Positions 1-13,899 are shown, counted from the stretch's first letter. The stretch is DNA of 64,000 nt from Rhopalosiphum padi (GCF_020882245.1 NC_083600.1:16926001-16990000), one strand, 5' to 3'. Program-made: numbers and translations. The notes: generated from the sequence alone by a model not told the origin.

Positions 1-2013
1 TCTTTAAAACGTACTAACGTAGATAGTACGGGTGCGAGGCTATCGGCTCCGAGTACTCCACTCGACTACTTGAGATTCAAATTGTCACTCAATCCTAATG
101 TCATTCGTATCCATATGATTCAAATTTTCGACGGTCCTACACACTATACGGCAGGCGCATACAGTAATATAGTGTTGTACTGTACTACAGATTACATTTA
201 AAGAATAAATAGCGAAAAGTGCCGACGCTCTCCGCGGCACAATTTTTAATCATTGAAAACAATTTTAACAACTATTGCTGATCGCATATTATATTATTAT
301 GTTTTTTATATCGAATTTATCATAAAAGTGGTAAGTACATCTTACAACAATCATAGTACATAAATTAATAAGTGCCAAATGTAAACGATCACTGGTCACC
401 CCCTCCCAAATAGTGGATCACCACGATCAGATAATGACAAGGAAAGTGGGAATCAACTAGGTCAGTTGGTTGATGGGCGGCGGGAGTGACCGAGTGAGAT
501 CTAAGGAAGTAAGGACTAAGGAGTCAGGATTTCAGGATCAAAAGTGAGTAGTGACATAGGTAGTACACTACAACTGAATGCCGACTGCCGAGTGGCGAGT
601 ACTGACAAGTGAAGTGACAATAGTGACAAACTGAAAATGACAATTGACAATTGACATCCGGGCCAATCGATTTACCTTCATTATCGGGATTATTCACCAT
701 TGCGCGCGCGCGTACACCTCTGGCTCGCTCTGTCAGTAAGACCGAATATGATAACACAGTGTGACCAACTGACGTACCCGGTGTTCGTATGTAAACGCGG
801 GAAAAAAGAGTCGACACGGGTAAAAAATATTGAATAAGTCTTAAAGTGATAAGTCTTAAACTCGTTAGTCTGGTGTCTACTGTCTACAGAAGTTATATCT
901 AGGTGCATATTACGTAGAGACTAGCATTAGGTCGTTTCCGTCGACAAATTTGGAATTTCTTTCTTGATCTCAATGCCAAACTCTTAAGCTTCAGCAGCTG
1001 CTCGACGAGGTAAGTGAATCGATGTCCGTCCAGTAGATAGCGCGCGCGCAGAAGGTGTGATAGCGGGTCGAGTGTTGGAAGCGGACGCGGTCCTGGAGTG
1101 GACAGGAAGGGAGTAGTAGGACGTTGACGACGTCTACGGGTTACGACTACGATTACGACTACGCCGACTACGGCAGTACTGTACTGTACATTATTATTAC
1201 GGTCTACGATTACGGAGATCAAATAAAACTCGGGAGGAGGTGCAGACGACGACGAACGCTTTCTGTGCTAAAATCCGCCGTCATGTCTACTGAAGCCACT
1301 GTTGCGCACTGATACCCCATCAGCCCCGACCGGTCAGAGCGTCTAGTCCGAACACAGCAGAGAGCCGGTGGCTGAACCGTTGTCGGTGTGATTTGCGACT
1401 TGTTTCTTGAATGACTTCGTCACACTACTACCGCCAGGTACCTGTACGCAAAAGTCTCAGTCCCCTGTCCATCATATTCATGGTATGTGCGCTAAACGCC
1501 GCTTCGGGACGATTCCGCTAAACACTAAACAGTATACATGTTACATGCATCTCATTTCGATTCGATTGGCGGTTTTGGATGTGTTTAGGGGGTGTGGTGG
1601 AGGTGACCTGGTGACGGTCGGACGACGTGGGCCAGTTCATTGATAACCGCCGCGCCGCTTTCCCCTTTGCCCTGCCCGCCTGGCATTTGTTTTCAGTGCT
1701 TTGCTCATTGCTCGTCCCTCGGGGGGGTTGCTGCTGCTTCTCCGACACGCTGACCGCACAGGAAACTATCTATTAAGCGTAATAATTCTTTTTCACTCTA
1801 CTACCATTGTGGCACAATCTTAGATACCTATTGGTAAATTTTCTCTCACTCTCTTAAAGTGGAAGTATGATATCTAGTCGATTTGACGATTAGTTGACCC
1901 ACTAATTTTTGAGTCTACAAATTTTTATTTATTTTTTATCTAATATGTGTTATAGGTTTTGACAAACTAGATGTAAAGTACACTGTCAAACACTTTTTTC
2001 CACGACCGTAATC
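1..2013. promoter_or_regulatory. GC-richer 5' flank and probable promoter/5' UTR of the AP-2 alpha gene
   Basis: The first 1.8 kb are visibly richer in G+C and CpG than the rest of the window and end just before the AP-2 alpha start codon. No ORF here has recognisable protein features. A strong splice donor (GAG|GTAAGTG) ends at 1009. A pyrimidine-rich acceptor ends at 1955, 58 bp before the start codon. A noncoding first exon ending at 1009 joined to an exon starting at 1956 is therefore plausible. No TATA box or transcription start can be fixed by eye. The promoter role is inferred from position and composition. Confidence 0.45.
1121..1176 (+). repeat. short imperfect tandem repeat of a TACGAC-like unit
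   Basis: About nine imperfect copies of a six-base TACGAC/TACGAT-like unit run through the GC-richer 5' flank. The small ORFs across it are a by-product of the repeat. I see no function. Confidence 0.5.
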
Positions 2014-5000
2014 ATGCCCGCCGTCAGAGGAGATGGTATGCGGGGATTGGCTGTATTCATTTCAGACATCAGAAATTGTAAATGTTTTTTCATAAATATT
2101 TTGCTGCTCATAAATTTACAATGTATTAATTGGTATTAGAAACAATTTGATATTTGTTGTTTTGTACATTACATACCTACATTTGAGTTTTAAATCAATA
2201 TCTGTATAGTTTTGTTAATTAGTTTTTTTTATTACTTCATTATTAGACATTTTATAGCAATCTATTTCATTTCAGTTATTTTAAATAAACTTAATTCATT
2301 TCTCAATATGTCATCATTTAAGTATTATAAATATTAAATTATAGAGATTTTAAATATTCACACCACTTAGGATGGTACAGTTTGTTTTTATTATATTATA
2401 ATAATATATGTATTATGTTATAACTGTAATTTTTGTGGTAAAAACATTTATTATATTGGAATGTTATTTTTTAACACAGACCATTACAGCTAGAGATAAT
2501 TATTTTATCTTTTGATAAGGGTATTATATACAACAGTTGTATAGTTCAAATGAAACAAATGCATATTATTAAAGTTTAATATGTTTTTTATATTAACATA
2601 GTAAATTGATTAAAATATAAACTAAAACATATTGTAATTATATTTAAATATTTTTATCTTTTAGTAAATATTGAAATATGTATTCATTATTTTTTTTTTT
2701 TAGGTAAAAGTAAAGAGGCTGAAATAAAGAGAATCAATAAAGAATTAGCCAATATTAGGAGTAAGTTTAAAGGTGACAAGACATTAGACGGATATCAAAA
2801 AAAGAAATATGTTTGCAAGCTCTTATTCATATTTCTGCTTGGCCATGATATTGATTTTGGCCATATGGAAGCTGTCAACTTATTATCTTCTAATAAATAT
2901 TCTGAAAAACAAATTGTGAGTTTTTCCTCTATATGTCTTTTATTTCAATTAATTTATATGCTCTATTTCAAATTTATGATTTTCTACATTTTATTATATT
3001 ATTTGGCCAATTTATTAAAAACAACAGTTTAATGTCAAATAATTGCATTGTTTATCTAAAATGTTGTAATATTTTCAATAATAACATGATTCATAATATT
3101 TTATTATCTTGTATGACAATAATTTGTACTATTAATATGACATTATTTCATGATGAAAAATCATAATTACTTAATTTATTTATTTTAATATAAAATTCTA
3201 CTTATCTTGAATTCAATTTTTTTTCTACTATTCTATTATCTTAGTAAAATAAATAAAGCAATTGTATTTTTTGTTCTTTATATGTAGGGTTCAGAAGTTG
3301 ATATATATAGTATATACATTTATTTATAATATTTTGTTTATATATATATATTTTTTTTTAGGGTTACTTGTTTATTTCAGTATTAGTAAATACTAATAGT
3401 GACTTGATCAAACTTATTAATCAAAGTATTAAAAATGATCTGCAATCTCGGTATGTTTACATTCTAGAATGTTAGTAGATATTTAATTCAATGTATGTCT
3501 AACATTTGTAATGGTTTTCTTTAGGAATTCTATCCATGTAAATTTAGCTATGCAGTGTATTGCAAATATTGGCAGTAGAGATATGGCTGAAGCATTTGGT
3601 TATGATATACCAAAACTGTTGGTATCAGGGTACGTATATTTTATTATACTTGCTAAATATTTAAAAAACATAAACTCGAAACTTATTTGTATTTGGGTTA
3701 AATAGAGATACAATGGATGTGGTCAAACAATCAGCAGCATTATGTTTTCTACGACTTTTACGTACTAACCCTGATGTCATACCCATAGATTCAAATGGTG
3801 CCAGTGAGTGGACATCAAGAATTGTTCATTTGTTAAATGATCAACATTTGGGAGTAGTCACAGCTGCTGTTTCTCTTATTGATGCACTTGTAAAACGAAA
3901 TCCAAAAGAATATAAAGCTTGTGTTAGTTTTGCAGTTTCAAGGCTTTCCAGGGTAAAGTATAGTAAAGTTATACATCATACACAGTAGTAATAATTTTGA
4001 TATTTTATACAGATTGTGACTGCTAGTTATACAGATCTTCAAGATTATACTTATTATTTTGTCCCAGCTCCATGGTTGTCTGTTAAATTACTTAGACTTT
4101 TACAAAATTATTCAACCCCAGGTAAAAATTTAATTTAAATATTGTTTGCAAAATTTGAATATGTTATAAAAATTGTATTATTGGTACTTAATAGAAGATG
4201 CAGGTGTGAGAGTTAGGTTGAATGAGTGTTTGGAGGCTATTTTGAACAAAGCTCAAGATGCTCCAAAATCAAAGAAAGTGCAACATTCCAATGCTAAAAA
4301 TGCTGTACTATTTGAAGCTATTAGTTTGATTATTCATAACGACAGGTAAGTCAATAATTAAAGATAACAATTTAAAATAAAATATTTATCATCATTCATC
4401 ATTAATTTTGATTGGATTTTTCTTTTAAGTGAACCAAATTTACTTGTGAGAGCTTGTAACCAACTGGGTCAATTTTTATCTAACCGAGAAACAAACCTAA
4501 GATATTTAGCTTTGGAATCCATGTGTCTTCTAGCTAATTCTGAGTTTTCACACGAAGCTGTTAAAAAACACCAAGAAGTTGTTATATTGTCTATGAAAGT
4601 AAGTTATCTAGTATCTACATAATATTAGTTTGATATTATTGTTATTTGTGTAATTATATTTATAATATATTAATAAATCAATTTGTATTTCTTAGATGGA
4701 AAAAGATGTTTCAGTTAGACAACAAGCTGTTGACTTACTTTATGCTATGTGCGACAAGTCAAATTCTGAGGAAATTGTTCAGGAAATGTTGAATTATTTA
4801 GAAACTGCTGATTATTCAATAAGAGAAGAAATGGTATATAATATTTACTATATAATTTTTATTTAATAATAATAATAATAATTATATTATTTTATTTTAC
4901 GATTACTTGTTTAGGTATTGAAGGTGGCTATATTAGCTGAAAAATATGCAACTGATTACACGTGGTATGTGGATGTGATACTTAATTTAATTAGGATAGC

Positions 5001-7913
5001 AGGAGATTATGTATCTGAAGAGGTTTGGTATCGTGTTATTCAAATTGTAATTAATAGAGATGATGTACAAGGTTATGCTGCCAAAACTGTCTTTGAGGTA
5101 TTTTTTTGTTGTTTATAGTTATTGTTAGGATAATATCACTTATTGAGCTTATGGTAATTTTAGGCATTACAAGCACCTGCTTGTCACGAGAATATGGTGA
5201 AAGTTGGTGGTTATATCCTTGGAGAGTTTGGCAATTTGATTGCTGGTGATACTCGATCTGCACCAAACGTCCAGTTTCAGTTATTACATTCCAAGGTAAA
5301 ATGAATATATATATAAATTTTAAGTATGCTTATATTTGATATGATTTTTGTATAAATAGTATCATTTATGTTCACCAATGACTCGAGCATTATTACTGTC
5401 AACATATGTAAAATTCATTAACTTGTTCCCTGAAGTGAAAACTACAATCCAGGAAATACTTAAACAAGACAGTAATTTACGAAGTGCTGATGCTGAACTT
5501 CAACAACGAGCATCTGAGTATTTACAACTATCTAAAATTGTATCAACTGATGTTTTGGTATGTTCTTAAAAAAAATTCAATGGCATTGTGTAATCTTATG
5601 TATGTTAATTGTAAACCATTAGGCAACAGTTTTGGAAGAGATGCCATCTTTTCCAGAACGCGAATCATCAATATTGGCTGTCTTAAAAAAGAAAAAACCA
5701 GGTCGAGTGCCAGAAACTGAAACATTAGAAAACCATAGTCCTCAACCTTCTCCGATAAATCATCAAAATAATCATGTTAATAATCATACCAATGTAATGA
5801 AATAATGATATACCTATAAATAATATTTTGTAATTTTAATTTGTCAACAAATGTTGCAGTCCAATAGCAATTCTGCTGATCTGCTAGGTTTATCAACACC
5901 AGTAGCATCTAGTACACATACAAGTAACGCAAATGTTTTGGTCGATGTCTTGGGAGATTTATATGGTGGCGGAGGATCAACAGGTTCAAACTCATTAAAT
6001 GCCAGTCAAAATAATTATAACCCCAAAAAGTAAATCTACTTTAATACTTATGTCTTGTGTTGTTTCACATTATTTAATATAACATTTTATAGATTCATTT
6101 GTAAAAATAATGGAGTACTGTTTGAAAGTGAATTAATTCAAGTTGGTGTGAAATGTGAGTTTAAAAGAAATTTGGGACGTTTAGGTCTGTTTTATGGCAA
6201 CAAAACTACAATTCCACTACAGGTGAGTTTTCATAACTATTGAACCTCGTATTGAACATAAAAATAATGTTTAAGTATAATTTTGGGTTTTAGAATTTTT
6301 CCACAGTATTATCTAGTCCACATCTCTGGGTCACTAAATTGGCTATACAAATTAAACCTATTGAGCCAGTTCTGGAAGCTGGAGCTCAAATACAACAATT
6401 GGCTATTATTGAGTGTGTAGAAGAATATGCGGGTTAGTATTTTCACTATTTTATGTTTTTTCAAAACTAATAATTCATAAATAATGATTTATAATATATT
6501 AAATGTACATTTTTTGTTTTAGACACACCTGTTATAAATGTTTCATTTGTATACAATGGTGTACCTCAAAATGTTTCCGTTAAGCTGCCAGTGACTTTGA
6601 ATAAGTTTTTTGAACCAACTGAAATGAATAGTGAGTCTTTCTTTGCTCGGTGGAAGAATCTAGGCAGGTAATTAGAATATTATATATGTGCATATATTTT
6701 ATGAATTATATTTGCATCTACTGAATGTTTATTTTAATATTATTTATTGAAATTATTTTGAACATTTATTTTCATTTAATTTTATTGTTTTAGTAATCAT
6801 GATCCTCAAAAGTCACAGAAAATCTTCAAAGCATCACAGCCAATGGATCAAGTTTCAACAAGAACCAAACTATCTGGATTTGGTATGCAATTACTAGATG
6901 GCATTGATCCAAATCCTGACAATTTTGTTTGTGCTGGTATTGTTCACACAAAAACACAACAGATTGGATGTTTGCTACGTCTAGAACCAAATAAACAAGC
7001 TCAGGTATGTATTTATAGCTACTATTGAGAAATGTTAAGTACCTACATAATAATTAGTAATTACTAACATGTGCCAACCAATGAACAAATAAGTTTATTT
7101 GTGACAAGATCTTATTTATAAATTAGTACGTTTGTTGGATTTGTTATAAGTCAATAATTATCAACTAAAAATAACATTTTTTTTGAGACATATGTTGTAA
7201 TTATAACATATAATTTCCTAAAAAATATATTCATAATAAATACTTTCTTGGTGATCTGTAGCTACTTAAAATTTTTAGATCTAATTCATTATATGTACAC
7301 TTTAAAAGTATACTACTAGACCATTTGATCATTTGGCATGCTGTACTTTTTAATTTATTTCATTATTTTCTTATTCTATTATTAATAAATTGTAATTTTT
7401 GACTAGCTTGTGTCAAATTTAATGAGGATTAATTGCTATGTAACTATTAGGGGAAAGGGAATTGGTCTAGAAGGATTGATGTGTTAAAGCTATTACGAAT
7501 TACCACTGTAATAGTTTAATTCAATGTATTTATGACTGCTTATATTTTCACAGAGTGGAATAACTAACTCGCGTATCTAGAATAATATTTGAATATTGTT
7601 ATTATAACTTAGTACTTATTAATTTAAATATCTTAAATAATCATTGATTTCATTTTTTCAATAAAAATATATTGATATAAGAAATTTGAATGGATAGAAA
7701 TTTTAAATAATTTTCAATAAAATAGACAATATAAAAATGGTTAAATAATATTGTTCCATGAATTAAAATTTTAAATTTAATATTAATATATATAAGAATT
7801 TTTTTTTTGTCTATTGATTAATTTTTTTTCTATAGATGTATCGTTTGACAGTAAGGTCCAGCAAAGAACCTGTGTCCATTGAAATTTGTGATCTTTTGGC
7901 TGACCAGTTTTGA
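2014..7913 (+). CDS. AP2A: AP-2 complex subunit alpha (alpha-adaptin)
   Basis: Large subunit of the AP-2 clathrin adaptor, which links cargo and PI(4,5)P2 at the plasma membrane to clathrin during endocytosis. Nineteen coding exons: 2014-2077, 2704-2915, 3362-3450, 3525-3629, 3706-3952, 4013-4121, 4195-4345, 4430-4598, 4696-4833, 4915-5097, 5164-5295, 5360-5557, 5623-5793, 5860-6029, 6093-6222, 6294-6432, 6523-6667, 6794-7004, 7836-7913. They join without a frame break into 946 codons, the usual length for the family. The N-terminus reads GDGMRGLAVFISDIRNC, then SKEAEIKRINKELANIRSKF, both hallmarks of alpha-adaptin. The helical trunk runs to about residue 600, a Ser/Asn/Gly-rich hinge to about 710 (with the D-L-L motif ADLLGLS), and the ear appendage to the end. 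The last intron, 831 bp, is the longest but one. All boundaries were placed by eye from GT-AG sites and reading phase. Confidence 0.96.
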
Positions 7914-8060
7914 AATTCTGGTAATAGTTAATAGTTGTGTGAAAACACCATGGAATATTGAATATTTTTTTTTTGTTTGTGATTTTGAATTATTGTTTTA
8001 CATGTATTATGCACGCACACACTAGACATATGTACACATACAAATCTAAAATCATCTGTG

Positions 8061-8077
8061 AATAAACCTAAAATAAA
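8061..8077 (+). terminator. Poly(A) signals of the AP-2 alpha gene
   Basis: Two AATAAA hexamers lie at 8061-8066 and 8072-8077, about 150 nt past the stop codon and followed by T-rich sequence. They are the first good polyadenylation signals downstream of the last exon. Confidence 0.6.
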
Positions 8078-8099
8078 ACGTTCTAAGTCTGAGATCGTA

Positions 8100-11000
8100 T
8101 AGTTTATTTTATTATTATTTTTATGTAATTTATTGAATTGTTTTTCTTATAATGTATTTTATGTTGTATGTGTACATGTATCCGGATAACAAGTGTTGCC
8201 AAGACCCCAAAGATGTTAAGTGGTAAAATTAAAAAAATATTTTTATTTATTTATCAAGGATAATAATTAAAATGTAGGTTTCTTTTATATTATTTTATAA
8301 ACATCATCATTATTTTTCTTTTCAATATCCCAAAACTGTAATGAGTAGACTAATACTGTTACAGTACTATTATACAATAGTATTATGTGATGATTCTCTT
8401 TCTTTTACTGTAATCTACTCAAAATTTATTATCTAGAAATTTAATAAAAAAAAAGTTTCTTGACATTAATTTGAATAAAACCCTTTTTAATTTTTTTTTT
8501 TTTAACTAGATTATAATAGTGTTTTAGAAGTTACCACAAAAAACTCAAAGCAAAATACATTTATATATGCTTGTTTTGTGAAATTAGGAAAAACAATCTT
8601 ACAGATCATTGTAAATATATATATTAGAGTATTAAATACATTTACTAATATATATATCCTACACAATTATTGTGCAAACTATATCTTGTAATGTATAGAA
8701 CCCTAGGTTTATATAAAAATAATTACACATCTATGTATTATGTTACAAATATTGTTTTAGTCACTAGGCTAGTATTTTATTTATTATGCCATTTTAAACT
8801 ATTTATACGATTCTATAAAATATAAATTATAATTATGCGCTATGTTTTCATTCTAATTAGCTTAAAAAGTTAAATTAATTGGTGATACTGGTTAGTAATA
8901 AAATTAAAGAAACCGCATTCGTTAATTGTATATTAATTACCATCACAATATAAGTAATAATCATCAATTTTATTTTTGAAATTTGTTTAGTTCTAAATAA
9001 TTGTTTCCGGTTCCACAGTCTAGTGGGTCTGATTAATAATATTCACCATAAAAATGAACTATAAAAAAAATAGAAATTGTTAATCTCATTTTTCATTTAT
9101 ATGATTTCTTCTTCCTTATTATTATATAAATTAATTTTTCTTAAAATAAAAGTAAATAAAAATATTTTTGTATCGTTTAACCAATTGATATTCCCGGTCG
9201 TGTTAGTTTTCTCTGTTCCTTGTAATAATCCATCTTCAATTGTATTCAAGTTTTAGGTACTATAAGAACCTATTATATAATACTGTTTTGTTATGTTCAA
9301 AAGAAAATATTTTCATCAAATCGTAATCCAACTTTTTATAAACGTATATTCAACCATAGTTCTTCAACTATTGTAAAATTAACTATATTTACTACATTAT
9401 ACTCTCCTGATAGTTCTATAAGAACATATTATTAACTTATAATAACTTACTAGCTTTGCTAATGATATAATATTATATATTATTATTATTATTATTATCA
9501 TTATATCGTTATTTTCTAAGTATGACAATATATTTAATTACTACTATATTATCATATTTTATAAATAATTTAACTTAATATGTGATCCATCCTTTTATCC
9601 TAATTATTTATTTTTATTTTGTATTCTATTTTACTAGACAAAACTTAATAATTGTCTTAATAAAAATTCTCACTGAATATATTATATATAAACAATACAT
9701 TTATAAATGTGACTATTAGTAATTATTTATTGTTAATTTACATTATTTTATACCTCTTTTTTTTATTTATCTTTATTTTATTTATTTCCATGTAATAATA
9801 ATATAATAATCGACAGTTAAAATTTATTTTTATTGAATGTCTTAAACTTTAAAACAGTGGTTGAAATGTATGCAAATTGATAACTATATTCAATATGTGT
9901 CTATGTTATCATTGACACTACAGTATAATATTATGATATATTAATGGATAGATATCTATTGTATGTTTTAGCAAAGTCTACTTTTCTCAACTTATTTTAT
10001 ATTTAATCAACATCCTAAAAAAAAAAAAAAACTTAATTGTTTACAGAGAATACTCATTTTCAAATAAAAAGTTCTACCATTTTTTTCTTTACTTATCTAA
10101 AATGTTAGAACTGTTGTATCCCCTTGTAATTGATTTCACTCTTTATTTTCTAATGCTACTATAGTGTTAACATTTAAGCATTTTTTTATTTCTAAAAATA
10201 TATTCAAACGTATTTTCATTCAAAAAATTAATTTAAAGGTAAATTTTTTTATTGTTCATTCATGATGGATACAACGGAAGTTATTGAACAAATTCTATAG
10301 AAATGTTCTCTTGTTCTATCTAATTTTTCTAATTATTTTAAAGAAAAATTTAGGACCATTAGAGTTTCAACACCAGAGTTAACAAATTAAAGAGTTTATT
10401 TTATGAATTTAAGATCAACATTTGTCTTTTACTAACAAATTATAATATTATTAAATATATTTTTGTCTAAATGTTAATGATCAGATTTGTCTTTATTTAG
10501 GTAGGTACTTAGACACCAAATATTCATTGTTGCTAACATGTATGTTTCTGGTAATTTTTCAACTATCTGTTTCAATACCTGGAAATCACTGAAAAATGAT
10601 AAGTCTTGTTTTATCATACTCTCCATAAAGTTTGTTGATGATTAGGTAGGAATGGTAGGATTTAAAAGCCAAAAATTCTTCTTTGTTCGAATAGAACTTC
10701 ATGATTACTTTAGTATGAGCAATTTTATCCTAGTTTGAAATTAAATCAACATTATGTTATAACTTTTTATTAACTTTTAAAATAATATAATTTCCGTAAT
10801 TTAATTCTTAGCCTTTAGTGTAATTAAAAACTGCTATGTTAAATTCCACAATTTCTTAATTTATATTTCTTTTTGTTCATTGAATTTCGAATAGTAATAT
10901 TAACCTATATTATGTTATATTTAATATGTATTGACGTATTGTTTAGATATTTATTTATTCATTATTGGAATAAGGACTGATATCAGTATAATACTGTTTA

Positions 11001-12460
11001 AGAGAATTAATAAAATTTGTTGAGAAAAGTACCCAAAACAAAACTAAATTACGCTTGAATTTACAAAAATATACAACGGGTATCTACTTAATATTAATTG
11101 TATTATATTTTATTCATTGTATAATTAACTAATATAGGTGATATAACAATAAAAACTTGTTATTATTTATTTGTGTCATGTTAATCTTTATGTTTGGTAG
11201 ATATAATAAAGGCGGTAAATATATTTTTTACTAATTATTTATCATTTTTATATCATTATTATTTTAATATATAATTTGTATTGTTGTTCAAATTTAAATT
11301 ATTTTAATTTGTTAGGTGACAAGTTTTCGAGCTATCATCGTCTTTTGTAAATCGGTATTTTATTATTTGTCCATTATCATTTGTAATAAACGTGTACTCA
11401 TTATATACAGTAGGTAATTTGTAATTTTGTGTACATAAGCAATGCATTAATACCTATTTAGTATTTGTATGTTATTACCATCGTTTGGGAATTATATCAT
11501 TTGCATATTCATCATAGATATAGTAAAACAGCAGAGGGATATACAAATACGTTTTATAGACTTTTAGTACAGATAATTTTATTTTGCTCATTTATTTTAA
11601 TCTAACCCTAGGCAAGCTTTTTCCAACAACCTATCGCTTCTACTAGAAAAAAAAATAGTAAAAAATACTCGTTATATTATTTTACTAATGAATTCCAAAA
11701 AGTTTAATATTACGTTTAATATGTAATTGTCGAGATATTATAATTTATATGTTAAAATCGCATTAAATAAAAAGAAAAGTGGTCAAAAGTTCATAAACTA
11801 AATTTTATATTTCATTAAAAAAAAACCGTTCAATTAAAATTATACCTACTGTAGTAACTTGTTATTATTCATACCAATTAAAATTTAAAAAAAAAAATGA
11901 ACAATCTTAAAAATACTACTCTTTTATTGAATAAAAACTTGTTTATTGCGCGTACACACTGCAATACATATATGTATATATATATATGAGGGAGGATTCA
12001 CAATATAATACCATCGCAGTAGATACCATCATGCCTTGTTTTATTATAAAATAATGTCACGCAACGGGTCGCTGGGTTATGCTCTATACCTTCCATCACT
12101 TCAGTCTTTCCGATCGTCAAAAGTAGCCAACAGGATACGGAATATTATCGACGAAACAAGTTAAGAACCACATAAATGCATAATTATTATTGAATGTATA
12201 CTTATAGGAGGCTATAGTGTAAACGCATTATTTCGTGTTTATATTGGCGTTTATTTAATTAATTCTTCGTTACATATAATGTACAGCATATATCCAAGAG
12301 TAAAACATAATATATTTTGAATCGCAGCGCATGACGTATTGACGTGAATCAAACACAAACACACACATACATGTATATATAATCGCATTCACAACACCCG
12401 CTTAATCCCTTCACACGACAACCGGAGAGTGATGACGACACGCGCAGTTCACAACACGTC
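8100..12460. other. AT-rich intergenic stretch with no recognisable gene
   Basis: No ORF, chain of splice-bounded coding segments or conserved protein is visible on either strand. Content is AT-rich simple sequence, poly(T) and poly(A) runs, and a run of TTA/ATT triplets near 9475-9500. The right end probably contains the 3' UTR of the minus-strand kinase gene, with a minus-strand AATAAA near 12250. Confidence 0.5.
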
Positions 12461-12482
12461 ACACACACACACACACACACAC
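12461..12482. repeat. (AC)n microsatellite
   Basis: Eleven uninterrupted AC units abut the stop codon of the kinase gene, so on the minus strand the 3' UTR begins with a (GT)n tract. Confidence 0.9.
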
Positions 12483-13762
12483 TATCCGACCGAATACCGT
12501 TGACAGGCCAACGACACTTTTGCGTCGCGAATCCGATGTTTGTCGACGGTCGACAACGGTTTCGGGTCCAAATCGGACACCTTGACGCGCACCGCCGGCG
12601 TCGAACTGCCGGGACCGCGGAACGTGACGAACACGGAACAGTCCCGGGCCGTGGCGGCCACCAGGTATCCGTCCACCGGGCTCCGCGGAACCGCGTCTCC
12701 GCCGTCGGGCCGCATGCGGTCGACGTGGCCGAACTGATGCGGATCCCGCGACAACCGCAGTCCGTTGTCGTACTCGGAACACACGGCCGCGAAACCGGCG
12801 GTCTGCATCCGCTGCATGGTCAGGATCTCGTGCAGCACGCAGTGCCGGGGCATCGGCACGGCGCGGAAGTCGCACGGAATCGCCCCGGAAGCTGCAGCGG
12901 CGATGCGGTCCACGTCCGTATCGTCCCATCCGTCCATCACCGGAGCGTCACGACCGCCGTCCTCGTAGTCGCCGAGCAGAGCGCCCGCGACCAACGCGCA
13001 AAACCGCGGGACGTCGCCCAGCGCCTCGCTCGCCGCGTCCCCGAAACCGTCGTCCGGCGCGACGAGCGGCTCGCCGTCCAGGAACAACTTCAGATTGTTC
13101 TGCGGGTCCCGGAGCAGTGCGCGGACGGCCCGCCGGACCCGCTCGCGGCGGCCCGAGAACATGTCCAACGGACAGTATCCGCTCGGCCTCCGGACGTCGC
13201 CCCGGCACAGCTTCAAGTACTGGTGCGCGCAGAACGGGCACTTGACCCGCACTCCGCCGGGGCCGCACGCCCTGTCCTCCTCGTGCACCCATCCCTGTTT
13301 GGGCTTGATCTCGACACACCAGACGCCCGGCACGTCCGTCGGCGGCAGCGTCGTGTAGTCCGGGCACACGGCCACCAGGCACCCGGCCCACCCGAGACCT
13401 TTGTGCTTCCGGCCCGGCGGCCTGTCCGGCCGCACGAGCCGGTCAATTTCGCGCAACTCGTCGGCGGCCACGCGCATCGGCACGGGCACGTCGACGTGCC
13501 GGCCGTCGGCGAAAAACGAACGCCTCACGGCGTCGCAAAACCGCAATCGCACGGACAGTGTTTCGGCCGCCACTGCCGCCGCAGTTTCACCGCCGCCGTC
13601 ATCGGTCTCGTCTTTCATCACCCGAACCACTGTACCGTCGGCGGGCACCGACAAAACCACGTTAGCGTTGCCCTCGCTCTTGTAACGCCACACCTTGTCG
13701 CGCAACGTCAACTGCTCAGGAGATTTCATCAGTCCCGTCGCCCACGCTGCCGGCTCGATCAT
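12482..13762 (-). CDS. IPPK: Inositol-pentakisphosphate 2-kinase, single exon
   Basis: Phosphorylates Ins(1,3,4,5,6)P5 at the 2-position to make phytate (InsP6), the last step of that pathway. The 426-residue frame shows family signatures: an N-lobe YKSEGNANVV nucleotide-binding segment, EIKPKQGW at about residue 151, the Cys/His stretch CPFCAHQYLK, then YCPLDMFSG and QNNLKLFLDGE, and near the C-terminus TARDCS and SDLDPKP. The first ATG is at 13762; a longer frame from a TTG at 13780 is unnecessary. The gene has no introns and is far richer in G+C than anything nearby, which creates long antisense shadow frames, including one of about 445 codons on the + strand that I do not regard as real. 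Its start lies 137 bp past the stop of the upstream same-strand hydrolase. It is somewhat shorter than the vertebrate enzyme, lacking a long insert in the C-lobe. Confidence 0.93.
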   Translation of the reverse strand: MIEPAAWATGLMKSPEQLTLRDKVWRYKSEGNANVVLSVPADGTVVRVMKDETDDGGGETAAAVAAETLSVRLRFCDAVRRSFFADGRHVDVPVPMRVAADELREIDRLVRPDRPPGRKHKGLGWAGCLVAVCPDYTTLPPTDVPGVWCVEIKPKQGWVHEEDRACGPGGVRVKCPFCAHQYLKLCRGDVRRPSGYCPLDMFSGRRERVRRAVRALLRDPQNNLKLFLDGEPLVAPDDGFGDAASEALGDVPRFCALVAGALLGDYEDGGRDAPVMDGWDDTDVDRIAAAASGAIPCDFRAVPMPRHCVLHEILTMQRMQTAGFAAVCSEYDNGLRLSRDPHQFGHVDRMRPDGGDAVPRSPVDGYLVAATARDCSVFVTFRGPGSSTPAVRVKVSDLDPKPLSTVDKHRIRDAKVSLACQRYSVG

Positions 13763-13899
13763 ATTTTCACTTCCAAACAAATTTTACGACTGCGTTTACA
13801 TCTACACACTAGCAACCCCTCTGCTATGAATGTATAATAGTCTCTATTTTTATATTTTTTGAACTAAATTTATTATTTATAAGTCTTGGTTTATTTTTG

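Noticed and set aside
524..1748. Several overlapping 60-107-codon frames in the GC-richer first 1.8 kb
   Set aside because: Low complexity, arising from the TACGAC repeat and CpG-rich flank, with no conserved motif and no supporting neighbours.
8100..12460. Possible genes in the AT-rich stretch after AP-2 alpha
   Set aside because: A search for spliced microexons and conserved protein on both strands found no consistent chain.
12500..13837. 445-codon + strand frame antisense to the kinase gene
   Set aside because: It is the mirror of a GC-rich real gene, is rich in Arg, Pro and His, has no recognisable domain and ends where the GC-rich stretch ends.
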